A DNA stretch of 64,000 nucleotides from Rhodopseudomonas pseudopalustris (GCF_900110435.1 NZ_FODT01000001.1:1-64000), one strand, 5' to 3'. Shown: positions 29,441 through 38,772, counted from the first letter of the stretch. Made by a program: numbers and translations. Notes: generated by a model not told the origin, from the letters alone.

Positions 29441-30598
29441 ATGACCAAGACCGCCGCCGCTCGAGCGACCGGATCCGCCGAGTGGGCGGAGGCGCTGCTG
29501 CAATCGTTCACCAAGGCCGGCTATGTCCGGGCCGAACCGGCGATCCTGCAGCCTGCGGAGCCGTTCCTCGACCTCTCCGGCGAGGATATCCGCAAGAACC
29601 TCTACCTCACCACCGACGGCAGCGGCGAAGAGCTGTGCCTGCGGCCCGACCTGACGATTCCCGTGGCGCGCGACTATCTCGCCTCGCCGGGCGCGGGTCA
29701 GCCGACCGGCTTCTGTTATCTCGGCCCGGTGTTCCGGCAGCGCAGCGGCAAGCCGAGCGAGTTTCTCCAGGCCGGGATCGAATCATTCGGCCGCCAGGAC
29801 CGCGCCGCGGCCGACGCCGAGATGCTGGCGCTGGGACTGGAAGCCACGACGGCGTTCGGCGTCGGCGAGGTCGACATCCGCACCGGCGACGTCGCGCTGT
29901 TCTCCGCGCTGATCGATGCGCTCGGCCTGTATCCGGTGTGGCGGCGGCGGCTGATGAAGGATTTCAACCGCAAGGTGAGCCTCGCGCAGGACCTCGAGCG
30001 GCTGACGCTCGCGACCTCCGGCGGCAACGAATATGAGGGCGTGCTCGCGGCGCTGGCCGGCTCCGACCGCAAGGCGGCGCTGGCGCTGGTCACCGACCTG
30101 ATGTCGATCGCCGGCGCGACCACGCTCGGCGGCCGCTCGGTCGCTGAGATCGCCGACCGCTTCCTCGAACAGTCGACGCTGAAGAGCGGCGCCTTGCCGC
30201 GCGACGCGCTGCAGAAAATTCAACGCTTTCTCGCGATCAGCGGCGATCCGAACGAGGCGCTGACGCAGCTGCGCGCGCTTGCCGCCGACGCCAAGCTCGC
30301 GATCGAGCCGGCGATCGATCAGTTCGAGAGCCGGATCGGTTTCATGGCCGCGCACGGCGTCGATCTGAAGAAAACCCGGTTCTCGACCTCATTCGGCCGC
30401 GGCGTCGACTACTACACCGGGTTCGAATTCGAACTGCACCGCGCCGGCAACGGCGACGATCCGCTGGTCGCCGGCGGGCGCTATGATGGGTTGATGACTC
30501 AGCTCGGCGCCGCCGCGCCGATCCCCGCGGTCGGCTTCTCGATCTGGATCGAGGCGATGACGCAGTCCGGCCCCGCCAAAACTGGGAGCGCGTCATGA
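29441..30598 (+). CDS. hisZ: ATP phosphoribosyltransferase regulatory subunit HisZ
   Basis: A 385-residue class II aminoacyl-tRNA-synthetase-like protein resembling HisRS but lacking the anticodon domain. It has HisRS-like motif 2 ([20 protein letters not shown]) and motif 3 region ([23 protein letters not shown]). HisZ binds HisG and is needed for histidine-sensitive ATP phosphoribosyltransferase activity. AGGAA precedes the ATG; the stop overlaps hisG by four bases. Confidence 0.94.
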   Translation: MTKTAAARATGSAEWAEALLQSFTKAGYVRAEPAILQPAEPFLDLSGEDIRKNLYLTTDGSGEELCLRPDLTIPVARDYLASPGAGQPTGFCYLGPVFRQRSGKPSEFLQAGIESFGRQDRAAADAEMLALGLEATTAFGVGEVDIRTGDVALFSALIDALGLYPVWRRRLMKDFNRKVSLAQDLERLTLATSGGNEYEGVLAALAGSDRKAALALVTDLMSIAGATTLGGRSVAEIADRFLEQSTLKSGALPRDALQKIQRFLAISGDPNEALTQLRALAADAKLAIEPAIDQFESRIGFMAAHGVDLKKTRFSTSFGRGVDYYTGFEFELHRAGNGDDPLVAGGRYDGLMTQLGAAAPIPAVGFSIWIEAMTQSGPAKTGSAS

Positions 30599-31572
30599 CC
30601 GCGCCGTTCGTTCTTGCGGTCCCCTCCAAGGGCCGCCTGCAGGAAAACGCCGAGGCGTTCTTTGCCCGCGCGGGTCTGGCGCTGTCGAAGCCCGGCGGCG
30701 CCCGCGACTATCGCGGCACCATCGCGGGCCTCGACAATGTCGAGGTCGCGTATCTGTCGGCCAGCGAAATCGCCGCCAATCTGGCGCGCGGCTCGGTGCA
30801 TTTCGGCGTCACCGGGGAAGACCTGCTGCGCGAGAGCATCGCCGACGCCGATCAGCGCGTGCTGATGATCGACGGCCTCGGCTTCGGCTACGCCAATGTC
30901 GTCGTCGCGGTGCCGCAGGCGTGGATCGACGTCCGCACCATGGCGGATCTCGACGACGTCACCACCGGCTTCCGCGCCCAGCACAATCGCCGGATGCGGG
31001 TCGCGACCAAATACATCAACCTGACCCGCGGCTTCTTCGCCGCCCACAACGTCGTCGACTATCGCATCGTCGAAAGCGCCGGCGCCACCGAGGGCGCACC
31101 CGCGGTCGGCACCGCCGAGATGATCGTCGACATCACCACAACCGGCGCGACGCTCGCCGCCAACGGCCTCAAGGTGCTCGACGACGGCGTAATGCTGCGC
31201 AGCCAGGCCAATCTGGTCGCCGCGCGCGACGCCGACTGGTCGGACGAGGCGCGCGAGACCGCGCGGGTGATCCTCGACCACATCGCCGCGCGCGCCCGCG
31301 CCAGCAAGTACAAGGAAGTCCGCACCCGCTTCAAAGGCTGCAACGACGGGCTGCTCGCGGAGGCGCACAAGCGGTTCGGCGTGGTGTCGCCGTTCGGCGG
31401 CCCGACCTCGTCGGGAATGCTGACGCTGCACTGCCCGCCGGCGCAGATCTACGGGCTCGGCAGCTTCCTGCGCGACCACGGCGCCGACACGGTGTCGGTC
31501 GCGTCGCTCGACTACGTGCTCGACAAGGACAATCCGCTGTTCAGCAAACTTGCAGCATTCCTGCGTCAATAA
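30595..31572 (+). CDS. hisG: ATP phosphoribosyltransferase HisG
   Basis: A 325-residue enzyme catalysing the first step of histidine synthesis. N-terminal [20 protein letters not shown], then GVTGEDLL and [21 protein letters not shown], the HisG signature. The length exceeds the ~210-230 residues usual for HisZ-dependent short HisG, with extra C-terminal sequence, yet it is paired with hisZ; the long alphaproteobacterial form is known. Translationally coupled to hisZ (ATGA). Confidence 0.94.
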   Translation: MTAPFVLAVPSKGRLQENAEAFFARAGLALSKPGGARDYRGTIAGLDNVEVAYLSASEIAANLARGSVHFGVTGEDLLRESIADADQRVLMIDGLGFGYANVVVAVPQAWIDVRTMADLDDVTTGFRAQHNRRMRVATKYINLTRGFFAAHNVVDYRIVESAGATEGAPAVGTAEMIVDITTTGATLAANGLKVLDDGVMLRSQANLVAARDADWSDEARETARVILDHIAARARASKYKEVRTRFKGCNDGLLAEAHKRFGVVSPFGGPTSSGMLTLHCPPAQIYGLGSFLRDHGADTVSVASLDYVLDKDNPLFSKLAAFLRQ

Positions 31573-31669
31573 TCCGGGGTGAGGGTTCCGCCGACATGGC
31601 GACAGCGCCGCTCCGGCACCATATAACCATGGGCACTTGCAACGCACGACACGAAGCCGGGACCGACCG

Positions 31670-32713
31670 ATGAAGCCAGGTAGTGACGTCTCAGGTCTGA
31701 ACGGCGGCGAAAGCGCCGCTGCGGCGGGGCTGTCCATCGTCGTGCCGGTCTTTAACGAGGCCGCCGGACTGCAGGCGCTGCATCAGCGCCTCTCGGCGCT
31801 GGCGAACACGCTGCGGCAACGCTACGCGCTGGCCTGTGAGGTCGTCTATGTCGACGACGGCAGCTCGGACTCGACGCTGAGCATCGCCCGCAACCTTCCC
31901 GCCAACGGCATCGACGTCCAGATGGTGTCGCTGTCGCGCAATTTCGGCAAGGAGGCGGCGCTCCTCGCCGGCCTCGATCACGCGCGCCGCGGCGCGGTGC
32001 TGTTCATGGACGGCGATGGCCAGCACGCGCCGGAGATGGTCGAAAAGCTGGTCTCGCACTGGATCGATGACGGCTACGATGTCGTCTACACCGCCAAGGC
32101 GCATCGCGACCACGAGCCGCGGCTGCGCCGCGCCGCGGTGCGCGGCTTCTACGCGCTGATCAATTGGGGCGCACGGCAGAAAATTCCGGAAGACGCCGGC
32201 GATTTCCGTTTGCTGTCGCCGCGCGCGGCGGCGGCGCTGAAGCAACTCCCCGAGCGCAATCGTTTCTTCAAGGGGCTGGCGAGCTGGATCGGCTTTCGTC
32301 AGTTCCGCGTCGACTACGAGCCGGAGCCGCGCGCGCACGGTTTCACGACGTTCAGCGCCGGCCGGCTGATCGGCCTGTCGATCGAAGGGCTGACCTCGTT
32401 CTCGGTGGCCCCGCTGCGGATCGCCAGCGCGCTCGGCGCGGCGCTGGCGATCGGCGCGTTTCTGTTCGGCCTGTCGATCCTGTGGGAGACTTGGATCGAC
32501 GGCAAATCCGTGCCCGGCTATCCGTCGCTGATGGTCGGCATGATGACGATCGGCGGCGTACAGCTGCTGATGATCGGAATCGTCGGCGAGTATATCGGCA
32601 AGATCCTGTCCGAGCTGAAGGCGCGGCCGATCTACTTCGTCGCCGAGCACACCGTCCGGCATTCAGACCCGGCCGCCGACGCCAGCCCGGCCAAACAGAC
32701 CGCGGCCGAATGA
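31670..32713 (+). CDS. GT2 family membrane glycosyltransferase (DPM1/GtrB-like)
   Basis: A 347-residue protein. The N-terminal GT-A domain has SIVVPVFNEAAGL, YVDDGSSDSTL and FMDGDGQHAPEMV (DxD-type metal site). Two membrane helices follow at about 260-285 and 295-320 (IASALGAALAIGAFLFGLSI, SLMVGMMTIGGVQLLMIGIV), the arrangement of enzymes that load sugars onto undecaprenyl phosphate. I chose the ATG at 31670; another eleven codons upstream lacks support. The stop overlaps the next gene by four bases. Confidence 0.88.
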   Translation: MKPGSDVSGLNGGESAAAAGLSIVVPVFNEAAGLQALHQRLSALANTLRQRYALACEVVYVDDGSSDSTLSIARNLPANGIDVQMVSLSRNFGKEAALLAGLDHARRGAVLFMDGDGQHAPEMVEKLVSHWIDDGYDVVYTAKAHRDHEPRLRRAAVRGFYALINWGARQKIPEDAGDFRLLSPRAAAALKQLPERNRFFKGLASWIGFRQFRVDYEPEPRAHGFTTFSAGRLIGLSIEGLTSFSVAPLRIASALGAALAIGAFLFGLSILWETWIDGKSVPGYPSLMVGMMTIGGVQLLMIGIVGEYIGKILSELKARPIYFVAEHTVRHSDPAADASPAKQTAAE

Positions 32714-33615
32714 GCGAGGCTGCGCCACGGCGGATCTGGCTGTGCGCCGACGATTACGGCATCAGCCCCGGCGTCAACCGCGCGATCCGCGATCTGATCG
32801 AACGCCGGCGCATCAACGCCACCTCGGTGATGATGGTGGGGAGTGCGATCGGCCGCGACGATGTCCGCGCGCTGCTCGACGCCACCGCCGACAATCCCGG
32901 CTGCGCCATCGGACTTCACGCGACGCTGACCGCGCCGTTCTCGCCGCTGACGATGCACTATCACCCGCTGCATGGCGGGATGTTCCTGCCGCTCGGCCGC
33001 AAGCTGCGCGGCGCCCTGCTGCGCCGGCACGACCGGCACGTCATTGCGATGGAGCTGACGGCGCAGCTCGAAGCCTTCGCCGAGCGGTTCGGCCGGATGC
33101 CGGACTATGTCGACGGCCATCAGCACGTGCAGCTGTTTCCGCAGGTCCGCGACGCATTCGTCAGCGTGGTGAAGGCGGTGGCGCCGAACGCCTGGGTTCG
33201 GCAATGCGGCCGGGCGCAACCGCTGGCGCAACGGCTCGGTGCGCCGAAGCCGCTGCTGCTCGACGTGCTCAGCCGGCAATTCCGGATCCGCGCCACGCGC
33301 GCCGGGATCGCGTTCAATCCAGGCTTTGCAGGCGCCTATGACTTCCTGCGCGAGAGCGACTTCGAGAAACTGCTGATCTCGTTCTTCGACGGCCTGCCCG
33401 ACGGCGGACTGGTGATGTGTCATCCCGGCTTCGTCGACGAGGTCCTGACCAGCCTCGATCCGTTCACCGATCAGCGCGAACGCGAGCACGCCTTTCTCGC
33501 CGGCGACCGCTTCCTGCCGCTGCTCGCCGCGCATAATGTGACGCTTGATGTGACAGTTGCGAGTAACTCCGAAGTCACTCCAGCGCCGGTCGTTCGGCTG
33601 CCTACCGAAAATTAA
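32710..33615 (+). CDS. ChbG/HpnK family carbohydrate deacetylase
   Basis: A 301-residue YdjC-fold metal-dependent deacetylase. Metal and catalytic motifs: RIWLCADDYGISPGVN (Asp pair), GLHATLTAP, YVDGHQHVQLFPQVRD and VMCHPGFVDE. Relatives deacetylate N-acetylglucosamine units (ChbG) or act in hopanoid biosynthesis (HpnK). Its start overlaps the GT2 gene, so the two probably act in one pathway: transfer of an acetamido sugar to a polyprenyl carrier followed by deacetylation. That pathway is inferred. Confidence 0.88.
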   Translation: MSEAAPRRIWLCADDYGISPGVNRAIRDLIERRRINATSVMMVGSAIGRDDVRALLDATADNPGCAIGLHATLTAPFSPLTMHYHPLHGGMFLPLGRKLRGALLRRHDRHVIAMELTAQLEAFAERFGRMPDYVDGHQHVQLFPQVRDAFVSVVKAVAPNAWVRQCGRAQPLAQRLGAPKPLLLDVLSRQFRIRATRAGIAFNPGFAGAYDFLRESDFEKLLISFFDGLPDGGLVMCHPGFVDEVLTSLDPFTDQREREHAFLAGDRFLPLLAAHNVTLDVTVASNSEVTPAPVVRLPTEN

Positions 33616-33733
33616 TCCTGACCGGGACTTATTGCCGCCCAAAGCCTCCCTACATTTTCGAAGCTCACGCTCGCTGCGCCGCCTTCGGCGGGTCGCGCGC
33701 CGCGTGAGGTAACGGATGCTCAGGGAGACCATC

Positions 33734-34588
33734 ATGACACCGCAAGAACGCCAGCTTGTGGACGATCTGTTCGAAAGGCTCGCCCGTCTCGAATCCGCGC
33801 CGCGCGATCCGGACGCAGCCGCGGCGATCGCCCAGGGCCAGCGGATTGCGCCGAATGCGCTCTATGGACTGGTGCAGACGGTGCTGGTGCAGGACGAGGC
33901 CTTGAAGCGCGCGCACGACCGGATCCAGGAACTGGAAGGCAATCGCGCACCGGAAGGCAATCGCAATGGCGGTTTCCTCGATACCATGCGCGACGCGATT
34001 TTCGGTCAGGGCCAATCGCAGCAGCAAGGCTCGGTGCCGCACGTGCCGCCGCCGGGCGTTGGCGCGCGGCCGGCCTGGAACACCGGGCAGGTGTTGGGTC
34101 AACAGCCGGTCGGTCAGCAGCCGATGAATCAGCAGCCGCCCGGCCAATATGCGCCGGCACAGGGCGGCGGGTTCGGCGGCCCGTTCGGAGCCGGCGCAGC
34201 GTCGCCGATGGGCGGTGGCGGCGGCTCGTTCCTCGGTACGGCCGCGGCGGCTGCGGCCGGCGTGGTCGGCGGCTCGCTTCTGCTGTCCAGCATTCGCGGA
34301 ATGATGGGCGGCGGCAGCGGCCATCAAAGCGCGGCTGATCAGTCCGGCTTCGGCGGCGGCAGCCAGAGCCCGTGGGGCGGCGACTCCTCGGGCGGCAACC
34401 TCGCCCAGCAGGCCGGCCTTGGCGACATCGGCTCGCAGCGCGGCGGCGTCGACGATTCGTCGCGCTATGGCGCCGTGGATCAGGAATCGAACAAGGATTT
34501 CGATCGCGTCGCCGATGCCGGCTACGACCACGACGACATGGACCTCGATTCCGACGATTTCGACGGCGGCGACAGCGATCTCGCCTAG
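33734..34588 (+). CDS. DUF2076 family protein
   Basis: A 284-residue protein. The N-terminus (MTPQERQLVDDLFERLARLE, ALYGLVQTVLVQDEALKRAH) is the DUF2076 helical region. It is followed by Gln/Pro- and Gly-rich low complexity, one hydrophobic segment (AAAAAAAGVVGGSLLLSSI, about 172-190), then a very acidic tail (DHDDMDLDSDDFDGGDSDLA). GGAGA ribosome binding site eight bases before ATG 33734. Function unknown; family members are envelope-associated by prediction. Confidence 0.85.
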   Translation: MTPQERQLVDDLFERLARLESAPRDPDAAAAIAQGQRIAPNALYGLVQTVLVQDEALKRAHDRIQELEGNRAPEGNRNGGFLDTMRDAIFGQGQSQQQGSVPHVPPPGVGARPAWNTGQVLGQQPVGQQPMNQQPPGQYAPAQGGGFGGPFGAGAASPMGGGGGSFLGTAAAAAAGVVGGSLLLSSIRGMMGGGSGHQSAADQSGFGGGSQSPWGGDSSGGNLAQQAGLGDIGSQRGGVDDSSRYGAVDQESNKDFDRVADAGYDHDDMDLDSDDFDGGDSDLA

Positions 34589-34634
34589 TTAGGCGGCTGG
34601 TTTCGCCACGCCCAACAGACACCCGCGAACAGAA

Positions 34635-34656
34635 ACGGCCGCCCAAAGGCGGCCGT
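34635..34656. terminator. Bidirectional terminator between DUF2076 and L,D-transpeptidase genes
   Basis: A perfect 9-bp stem ACGGCCGCC/GGCGGCCGT with loop CAAA. On the minus strand it is followed by TTTCTGTTC, a fair U-tract for the L,D-transpeptidase transcript. The plus-strand side is less U-rich. Confidence 0.7.
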
Positions 34657-34677
34657 CATCGTCAGAAACTCCGCTGA

Positions 34678-35469
34678 TCAGATCACCAGGACCCGCGCGC
34701 CGACATTGACGCGACCGTAGAGGTCGATGACGTCCTCGTTGCGCATCCGGATGCAGCCCGAGGAGACGTTGGTGCCGATCGTCCACGGCTCGTTGGAGCC
34801 ATGGATCCGATACAGCGACGAGCCGAGATACATCGCCCGCGCCCCGAGCGGATTATCCGGACCGCCCTCCATGTACCGCGGCAGGTCGGGCCGGCGCGCC
34901 AGCATTTCCTTCGGCGGCGTCCAACTCGGCCATTCGCGCTTGGCGGAGATCGTCTTGACGCCCGACCAGGTAAAGCCCGGCCGGCCGACGCCGATGCCGT
35001 AACGCATCGCGCGCCCGTCGCCCTGCACCAGGTACAAGAACTTGTTCGGAGTATCGACCACGATGGTGCCCGGCTTCTCGCCGCCGTGGTAGTCGACCAG
35101 CTGCTTTTCGAATTTCGGGTCGAACGCCGGGCGCGCCGGATCGATCGCCTCCTGCTGGCGCATCACCTGCGGCGCCTGCGGGTCCATCGGCGGCAGATAT
35201 TGGCGACGCTGCTCGTAGGACGGCGGCGGCTCGTAGTAACCCGATTGCGGCGACTCCCCGCCCTCGCGGAACAGAAACTCGATGAACCCGCCGCCCATGT
35301 TGGACCGCTGCGCCGAAGCAGTGCGGACCGGCATCTGCTGGCGCACCTGCGGCGCGTAGATCACCGAAGGATCGGGCGCCGGCGAGATTTCATAGGCCGC
35401 CGCCTGCGGCAACCCGGCGGCAAGGCAGGACACACTGGTGAGCAGCGCGAGAGTGGTTTTCCTGAACAT
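34678..35469 (-). CDS. Periplasmic L,D-transpeptidase (YkuD)
   Basis: A 263-residue exported enzyme: signal peptide MFRKTTLALLTSVSCLAAGLPQAAAYE, a Pro/Gln-rich linker, then a YkuD domain (GTIVVDTPNKFLYLV, YGIGVGRPGFTWSG) with catalytic His223 (RIHGSNEP) and Cys239 in SSGCIRM. It forms 3-3 peptidoglycan cross-links or tethers outer-membrane proteins to murein. Converges on the DUF2076 gene. Confidence 0.93.
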   Translation of the reverse strand: MFRKTTLALLTSVSCLAAGLPQAAAYEISPAPDPSVIYAPQVRQQMPVRTASAQRSNMGGGFIEFLFREGGESPQSGYYEPPPSYEQRRQYLPPMDPQAPQVMRQQEAIDPARPAFDPKFEKQLVDYHGGEKPGTIVVDTPNKFLYLVQGDGRAMRYGIGVGRPGFTWSGVKTISAKREWPSWTPPKEMLARRPDLPRYMEGGPDNPLGARAMYLGSSLYRIHGSNEPWTIGTNVSSGCIRMRNEDVIDLYGRVNVGARVLVI

Positions 35470-35762
35470 CGACGTACTCTGAACTGTTTCGTCGTGAATG
35501 CGCGCAAATGCGCCGGTGAACGCAACGGATCAGAAACCAAAACCGGATCGGTTTGGTAAACGGACGCCGCGTTTGGATTCACCACGCCGCCAAACCCGCG
35601 CTGTTCTTGCGGACAGCGTTTATTTTCGATGAAGTCGAGAGCCCATGGTTAATGCGGAGTATCCGGACGGCGCCGGCTATTTCTCAGTTAGTTCCGGGGT
35701 GGCAACGCACCGTTAAACAGATGGTACTAGGAAGAAGTACTGCCTGAAAACGGGATGAGCCG
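35470..35762. other. Divergent promoter region of L,D-transpeptidase and CheZ-like genes
   Basis: About 290 bases without a gene. The 3' part (35640-35740) is comparatively AT-rich, with TTAATGCGG and GGTTAA-type stretches suited to promoters, but I cannot place a specific -35/-10 pair with confidence. Confidence 0.4.
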
Positions 35763-36536
35763 ATGTCACCTCAACGCAAGCGCTTCCGGATCGAAGAATT
35801 CACGCTCGGTAGCGCGCCCCCGCTAGTACCGATCGACACAGAAGCGGGTCCGACCCACCACGATCTCATGTCGGAGCTTCGTGCGATCCGAACCCAGATC
35901 GTGGGTGGAGGTCATGCGACGGGCGTCGGCAACAAGGAGATCGACGCCTCGGTCGCCAACGAGGTCGCGGAAGCGCGGGCGCTGCTGGCGACCTATCGGG
36001 CTCAGATCGAACAATGCGAGAAGCTCAAGATCGAGCTCGACCTGATCCATAACGCGATCGACCAGACCAAACGCGAAATCGCGGTGCTGCACACCAAGAG
36101 CTTCAACGGCGAGGAGATGGCCAAGGTCAACGGCGAACTCGGCGCCGTCGTCGGCGGCACCGAGGAAGCCACGCAGCAGATCCTCGAAGCCGCGGAGGCG
36201 ATCGACCAGGCCGCCACCGCGCTGGGCAAGGTGACTTCGGTCGACCAGCAGAAGGCGCTGAGCGAGGAAATCCAGGAGCGCGTGATCGCGATCTTCGAGG
36301 CCTGCAACTTCCAGGACCTCACCGGCCAGCGCATCAGCAAGGTGATGACCACGATGAAGTTCATCGAGCACCACATCGTGGTGATGATGGACATCTGGGG
36401 CGGCGTCGACGCCATCAAGGCGCATGTTCCGTCGGTCGTCGACACCCGCGAAGGCGACGCCAAGCTGCTGAACGGACCGAAACTCGACGACGACGGACAC
36501 GCCTCGCAGGACGACATCGACGCGATGTTCAACTGA
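35763..36536 (+). CDS. CheZ-like protein phosphatase
   Basis: A 257-residue, mostly helical protein. The segment IFEACNFQDLTGQRISKVM is the CheZ active-site helix: Asp185 and Gln189 correspond to E. coli Asp143 and Gln147, which position water for CheY-P hydrolysis. The C-terminus SQDDIDAMFN resembles the CheZ tail that docks on CheY. A long four-helix bundle (about 60-215) fits. It would dephosphorylate a CheY-like regulator. No che or fla gene is adjacent. Alphaproteobacterial homologues exist, but the partner CheY is unknown here. Confidence 0.82.
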   Translation: MSPQRKRFRIEEFTLGSAPPLVPIDTEAGPTHHDLMSELRAIRTQIVGGGHATGVGNKEIDASVANEVAEARALLATYRAQIEQCEKLKIELDLIHNAIDQTKREIAVLHTKSFNGEEMAKVNGELGAVVGGTEEATQQILEAAEAIDQAATALGKVTSVDQQKALSEEIQERVIAIFEACNFQDLTGQRISKVMTTMKFIEHHIVVMMDIWGGVDAIKAHVPSVVDTREGDAKLLNGPKLDDDGHASQDDIDAMFN

Positions 36537-36561
36537 TCGCGGAAAAAACGACTTCGGCGGG

Positions 36562-36630
36562 TTAGAGCTCCGGTTCTGATAAAATCAGAACCGGAGCTCT
36601 AACTTCTTATTCTGACGCGTTTTCTTCGGG
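36562..36630 (+). repeat. Dispersed GAGCTCCGGTTCTGAT palindrome repeat, 3'-truncated copy
   Basis: A near-perfect palindrome TTAGAGCTCCGGTTCTGAT / ATCAGAACCGGAGCTCTAA, then CTGACGCGTTTTCTTCGGG, after which similarity to the 26298 copy stops. Lies between convergent CheZ-like and MFS genes, where the hairpin could end both transcripts. Confidence 0.78.
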
Positions 36631-36662
36631 CAAAAAGACGATCCGCGCCGCCCGCAAGCGCT

Positions 36663-37871
36663 CTATTGCCGCGACGCCGCGCGCGGCGTCCGGATCAGCA
36701 GGAAGCAGCCGACGCCGACCAGCGCCGCCGCCATCCCGACCTCGATCACCACGGCGTCGGAAAATCGTTCGACCGCCGCCGCGACCACGAACGGCGCCGA
36801 TGCCTGGACGAACAGCGCCGGCCGCGCGATGCGCCCGATCACCCGGCCATAACCTTGCGGCCCGAACATCAGCAGCGGCAGGCTGCCACGCGCGATCGTC
36901 ATCACGCCGTTGGCCGCGCCGAAGGCGATGCAGAACAGCCCTGCGACGACGACCGATACCCCGACGAACGCCAGCATCGCGAACGCGACCGCCATCAGCG
37001 CGATCGCGCCGCGCGCGATCCACAACGGATGGGTGCGGCCCGCCAGCAGGAAATCGACCAGGCGCGCCGCGACCTGCGCAGGACCGAACAGCGCCCCCAA
37101 CGTCACCACCGTAGCCGCGCTCAGCCCGCCGCGTTCGAGCATCGACAGCAGGTTCGAGGTGACGCCGGACAGGATCAGCGCATGCAGCGCGAACCCCATC
37201 GCCAGCAGGATGAAAACCCGCCCTTCGGGCCGCAGCGGTTGCTCCGGCACCAGATGCGGGCTGGGCGGGACCGCCCCCTGGGACGGCGACGGCGTTCTCG
37301 GCAACGCAAAGGCGTGCAGCGGTGCGACGACGAAGGCCAGCACGGCGGCGAACACCAGATAGGTGCCGCGCCAGCCGACATGTTCCAGCAACAGATGCGT
37401 CGCCGGCCAGCCGACCGTCGAGGCGAAGCCCCCTGCGAAAGTGACGAAGGTGATCTGCCGCCGCGCCGAGCTGCCGAACAATCGCGCCAGCGTGGCGAAG
37501 GCCGGATCGTACAGGCTCGAGGCCATCGAAACGCCGATCAGCGCCCAGCTCGCGAAATAGAGCGGCCATGCGTCGGTGCTGGCGAGCAGCGCCAGTCCGA
37601 GCGCCCCAGCCAATGCGCCGGGCGCCATCACGAGATTGCCGCCCCGGCGATCGATCAGGCCGCCGACGATCGGCGACATGATCCCGGACATCACCAGCGC
37701 CAGCGAAAATCCCGCCATCCCGAACGCCAGCGACCAGCCCCGATCCGCCGTCAGATGCGGCATGGTCAGCACAGGAGGGTAGATCAGGATGCCCCAGCAC
37801 AGGATCTGGGTGAACGACAGCACGACGACCGCGCGTCCGGGTCCAAACGCGAGGCTGCGCAGCGCAGTCAT
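36663..37871 (-). CDS. MFS transporter
   Basis: A 402-residue protein with about 12 membrane helices and a central hydrophilic loop near 200-220 (Pro/Ser-rich PRTPSPSQGAVPPSPHLVP). The GGLIDRRGG segment after helix 2 is the MFS loop 2-3 motif. Substrate cannot be inferred. The 5' flank has three imperfect repeats of TCCATGGCG (37895-37927). Confidence 0.88.
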   Translation of the reverse strand: MTALRSLAFGPGRAVVVLSFTQILCWGILIYPPVLTMPHLTADRGWSLAFGMAGFSLALVMSGIMSPIVGGLIDRRGGNLVMAPGALAGALGLALLASTDAWPLYFASWALIGVSMASSLYDPAFATLARLFGSSARRQITFVTFAGGFASTVGWPATHLLLEHVGWRGTYLVFAAVLAFVVAPLHAFALPRTPSPSQGAVPPSPHLVPEQPLRPEGRVFILLAMGFALHALILSGVTSNLLSMLERGGLSAATVVTLGALFGPAQVAARLVDFLLAGRTHPLWIARGAIALMAVAFAMLAFVGVSVVVAGLFCIAFGAANGVMTIARGSLPLLMFGPQGYGRVIGRIARPALFVQASAPFVVAAAVERFSDAVVIEVGMAAALVGVGCFLLIRTPRAASRQ

Positions 37872-37958
37872 GGCGTCATGGAGACGGAGTCTATGGCGCT
37901 GGCGTCCATGGCGTTGCAGTCCATGGCGTCAGCTCGGTTCCGACACGATCGTCAGCGA

Positions 37959-38477
37959 TCAGGCGCGCGGGGAGCAGCGCACATAGACCATGTTGCCGTA
38001 GCGGACGGCGGCATCCTTGTCGAGGAAGCGCGTCACCAGAACCCGGCCGTCGAACGACACGATCTCACGATCCTGCTCGCCGATCGGGCCAGCGGGGCCG
38101 ATATAATTCTTGCCGCCGGCCGAGCCCTTCAGCCGCAATTCCTGCGGCGTCGCCTGGTCGGCGAGATGCATGATCACCCCGCCGGACGAGCCGGCGCCGA
38201 TCACATAGGGATTTCTGCACTGCGACAGCGCGGCTTTTTCGGTGCGAGCGCGGTCCGCCGGATTCTGGAACGACGCCAGCCCCCAGCGGCCGACGATTTC
38301 ATCGGCCCGAATGGTTGCGGGTACTTCCGGCAAAGGCGCGGGCTCTGCCATTTCGGCCGGCTGCGAGCCGCCGAAGCCGCCGAACCCGCCAAAGCTGCCG
38401 CACGCGCCGAGGCCCAGCGCCATCAAACACGCCATCCCGAGATTGAGAGGCGCGCGTGCGTTGCGTGAACTGATCAT
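37959..38477 (-). CDS. Predicted small lipoprotein
   Basis: A 172-residue protein with a lipoprotein signal (APLNLGMACLMALGLGAC) followed by GSFGGFGGFGGS. The mature domain (ADEIVGRWGLASFQN, REIVSFDGRVLVTRFLDKDA, NMVYVRCSP) has a beta-rich look, like small AprI/lipocalin-like envelope barrels, but I cannot name a family. The start at 38477 has GGGGAGAAG upstream; a longer in-frame reading is not supported. It is divergent from groES. Confidence 0.75.
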   Translation of the reverse strand: MISSRNARAPLNLGMACLMALGLGACGSFGGFGGFGGSQPAEMAEPAPLPEVPATIRADEIVGRWGLASFQNPADRARTEKAALSQCRNPYVIGAGSSGGVIMHLADQATPQELRLKGSAGGKNYIGPAGPIGEQDREIVSFDGRVLVTRFLDKDAAVRYGNMVYVRCSPRA

Positions 38478-38625
38478 AACTTCTCCCCGAGAGAACATCC
38501 CCATGCACCCTTCCGCCACACAAGCGCAAATCGTCACGGCAGGCAATGCGCGGCGAAGATCCTGGTGTCCCGATCTGGCCGCCGAGAATCCTACATCCAC
38601 CTCACCAAGCTATTAAGCCCTTAAC

Positions 38626-38654
38626 TTGACAGGAACAGCGGCAAGCCATATTCG
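38626..38654 (+). promoter_or_regulatory. groESL promoter
   Basis: CTTGACA (TTGACA at 38626-38631) and CATATTCG (TATTCG at 38649-38654) are separated by 17 bases. This fits a sigma70 promoter and also the alphaproteobacterial RpoH pattern CTTGAC-N17-CYTATNT, so it may be read by both. The CIRCE-like site begins eleven bases downstream of the -10. Confidence 0.6.
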
Positions 38655-38664
38655 AAACGCACAA

Positions 38665-38691
38665 TTAGCACTCTCGAAGCGCGATTGCCAA
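38665..38691 (+). promoter_or_regulatory. CIRCE-like operator (HrcA site) with a degenerate right half
   Basis: TTAGCACTC (38665-38673), nine spacer bases, then GATTGCCAA (38683-38691). The left half is a perfect CIRCE arm; the right half matches the expected GAGTGCTAA at seven of nine positions. Position at the transcription start suits HrcA repression. Confidence 0.72.
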
Positions 38692-38772
38692 CAACGCGGA
38701 CGATAAACTGAACCGCGCATCGACCCCGGCACTCGACGCCGAGCATCTCCAGCAAACAGCACAGGACATCTC

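Noticed and set aside
37890-37930. TCCATGGCG triple repeat before the MFS gene as an operator
   Set aside because: Direct imperfect repeats only, no symmetry, and no evidence for a regulator.
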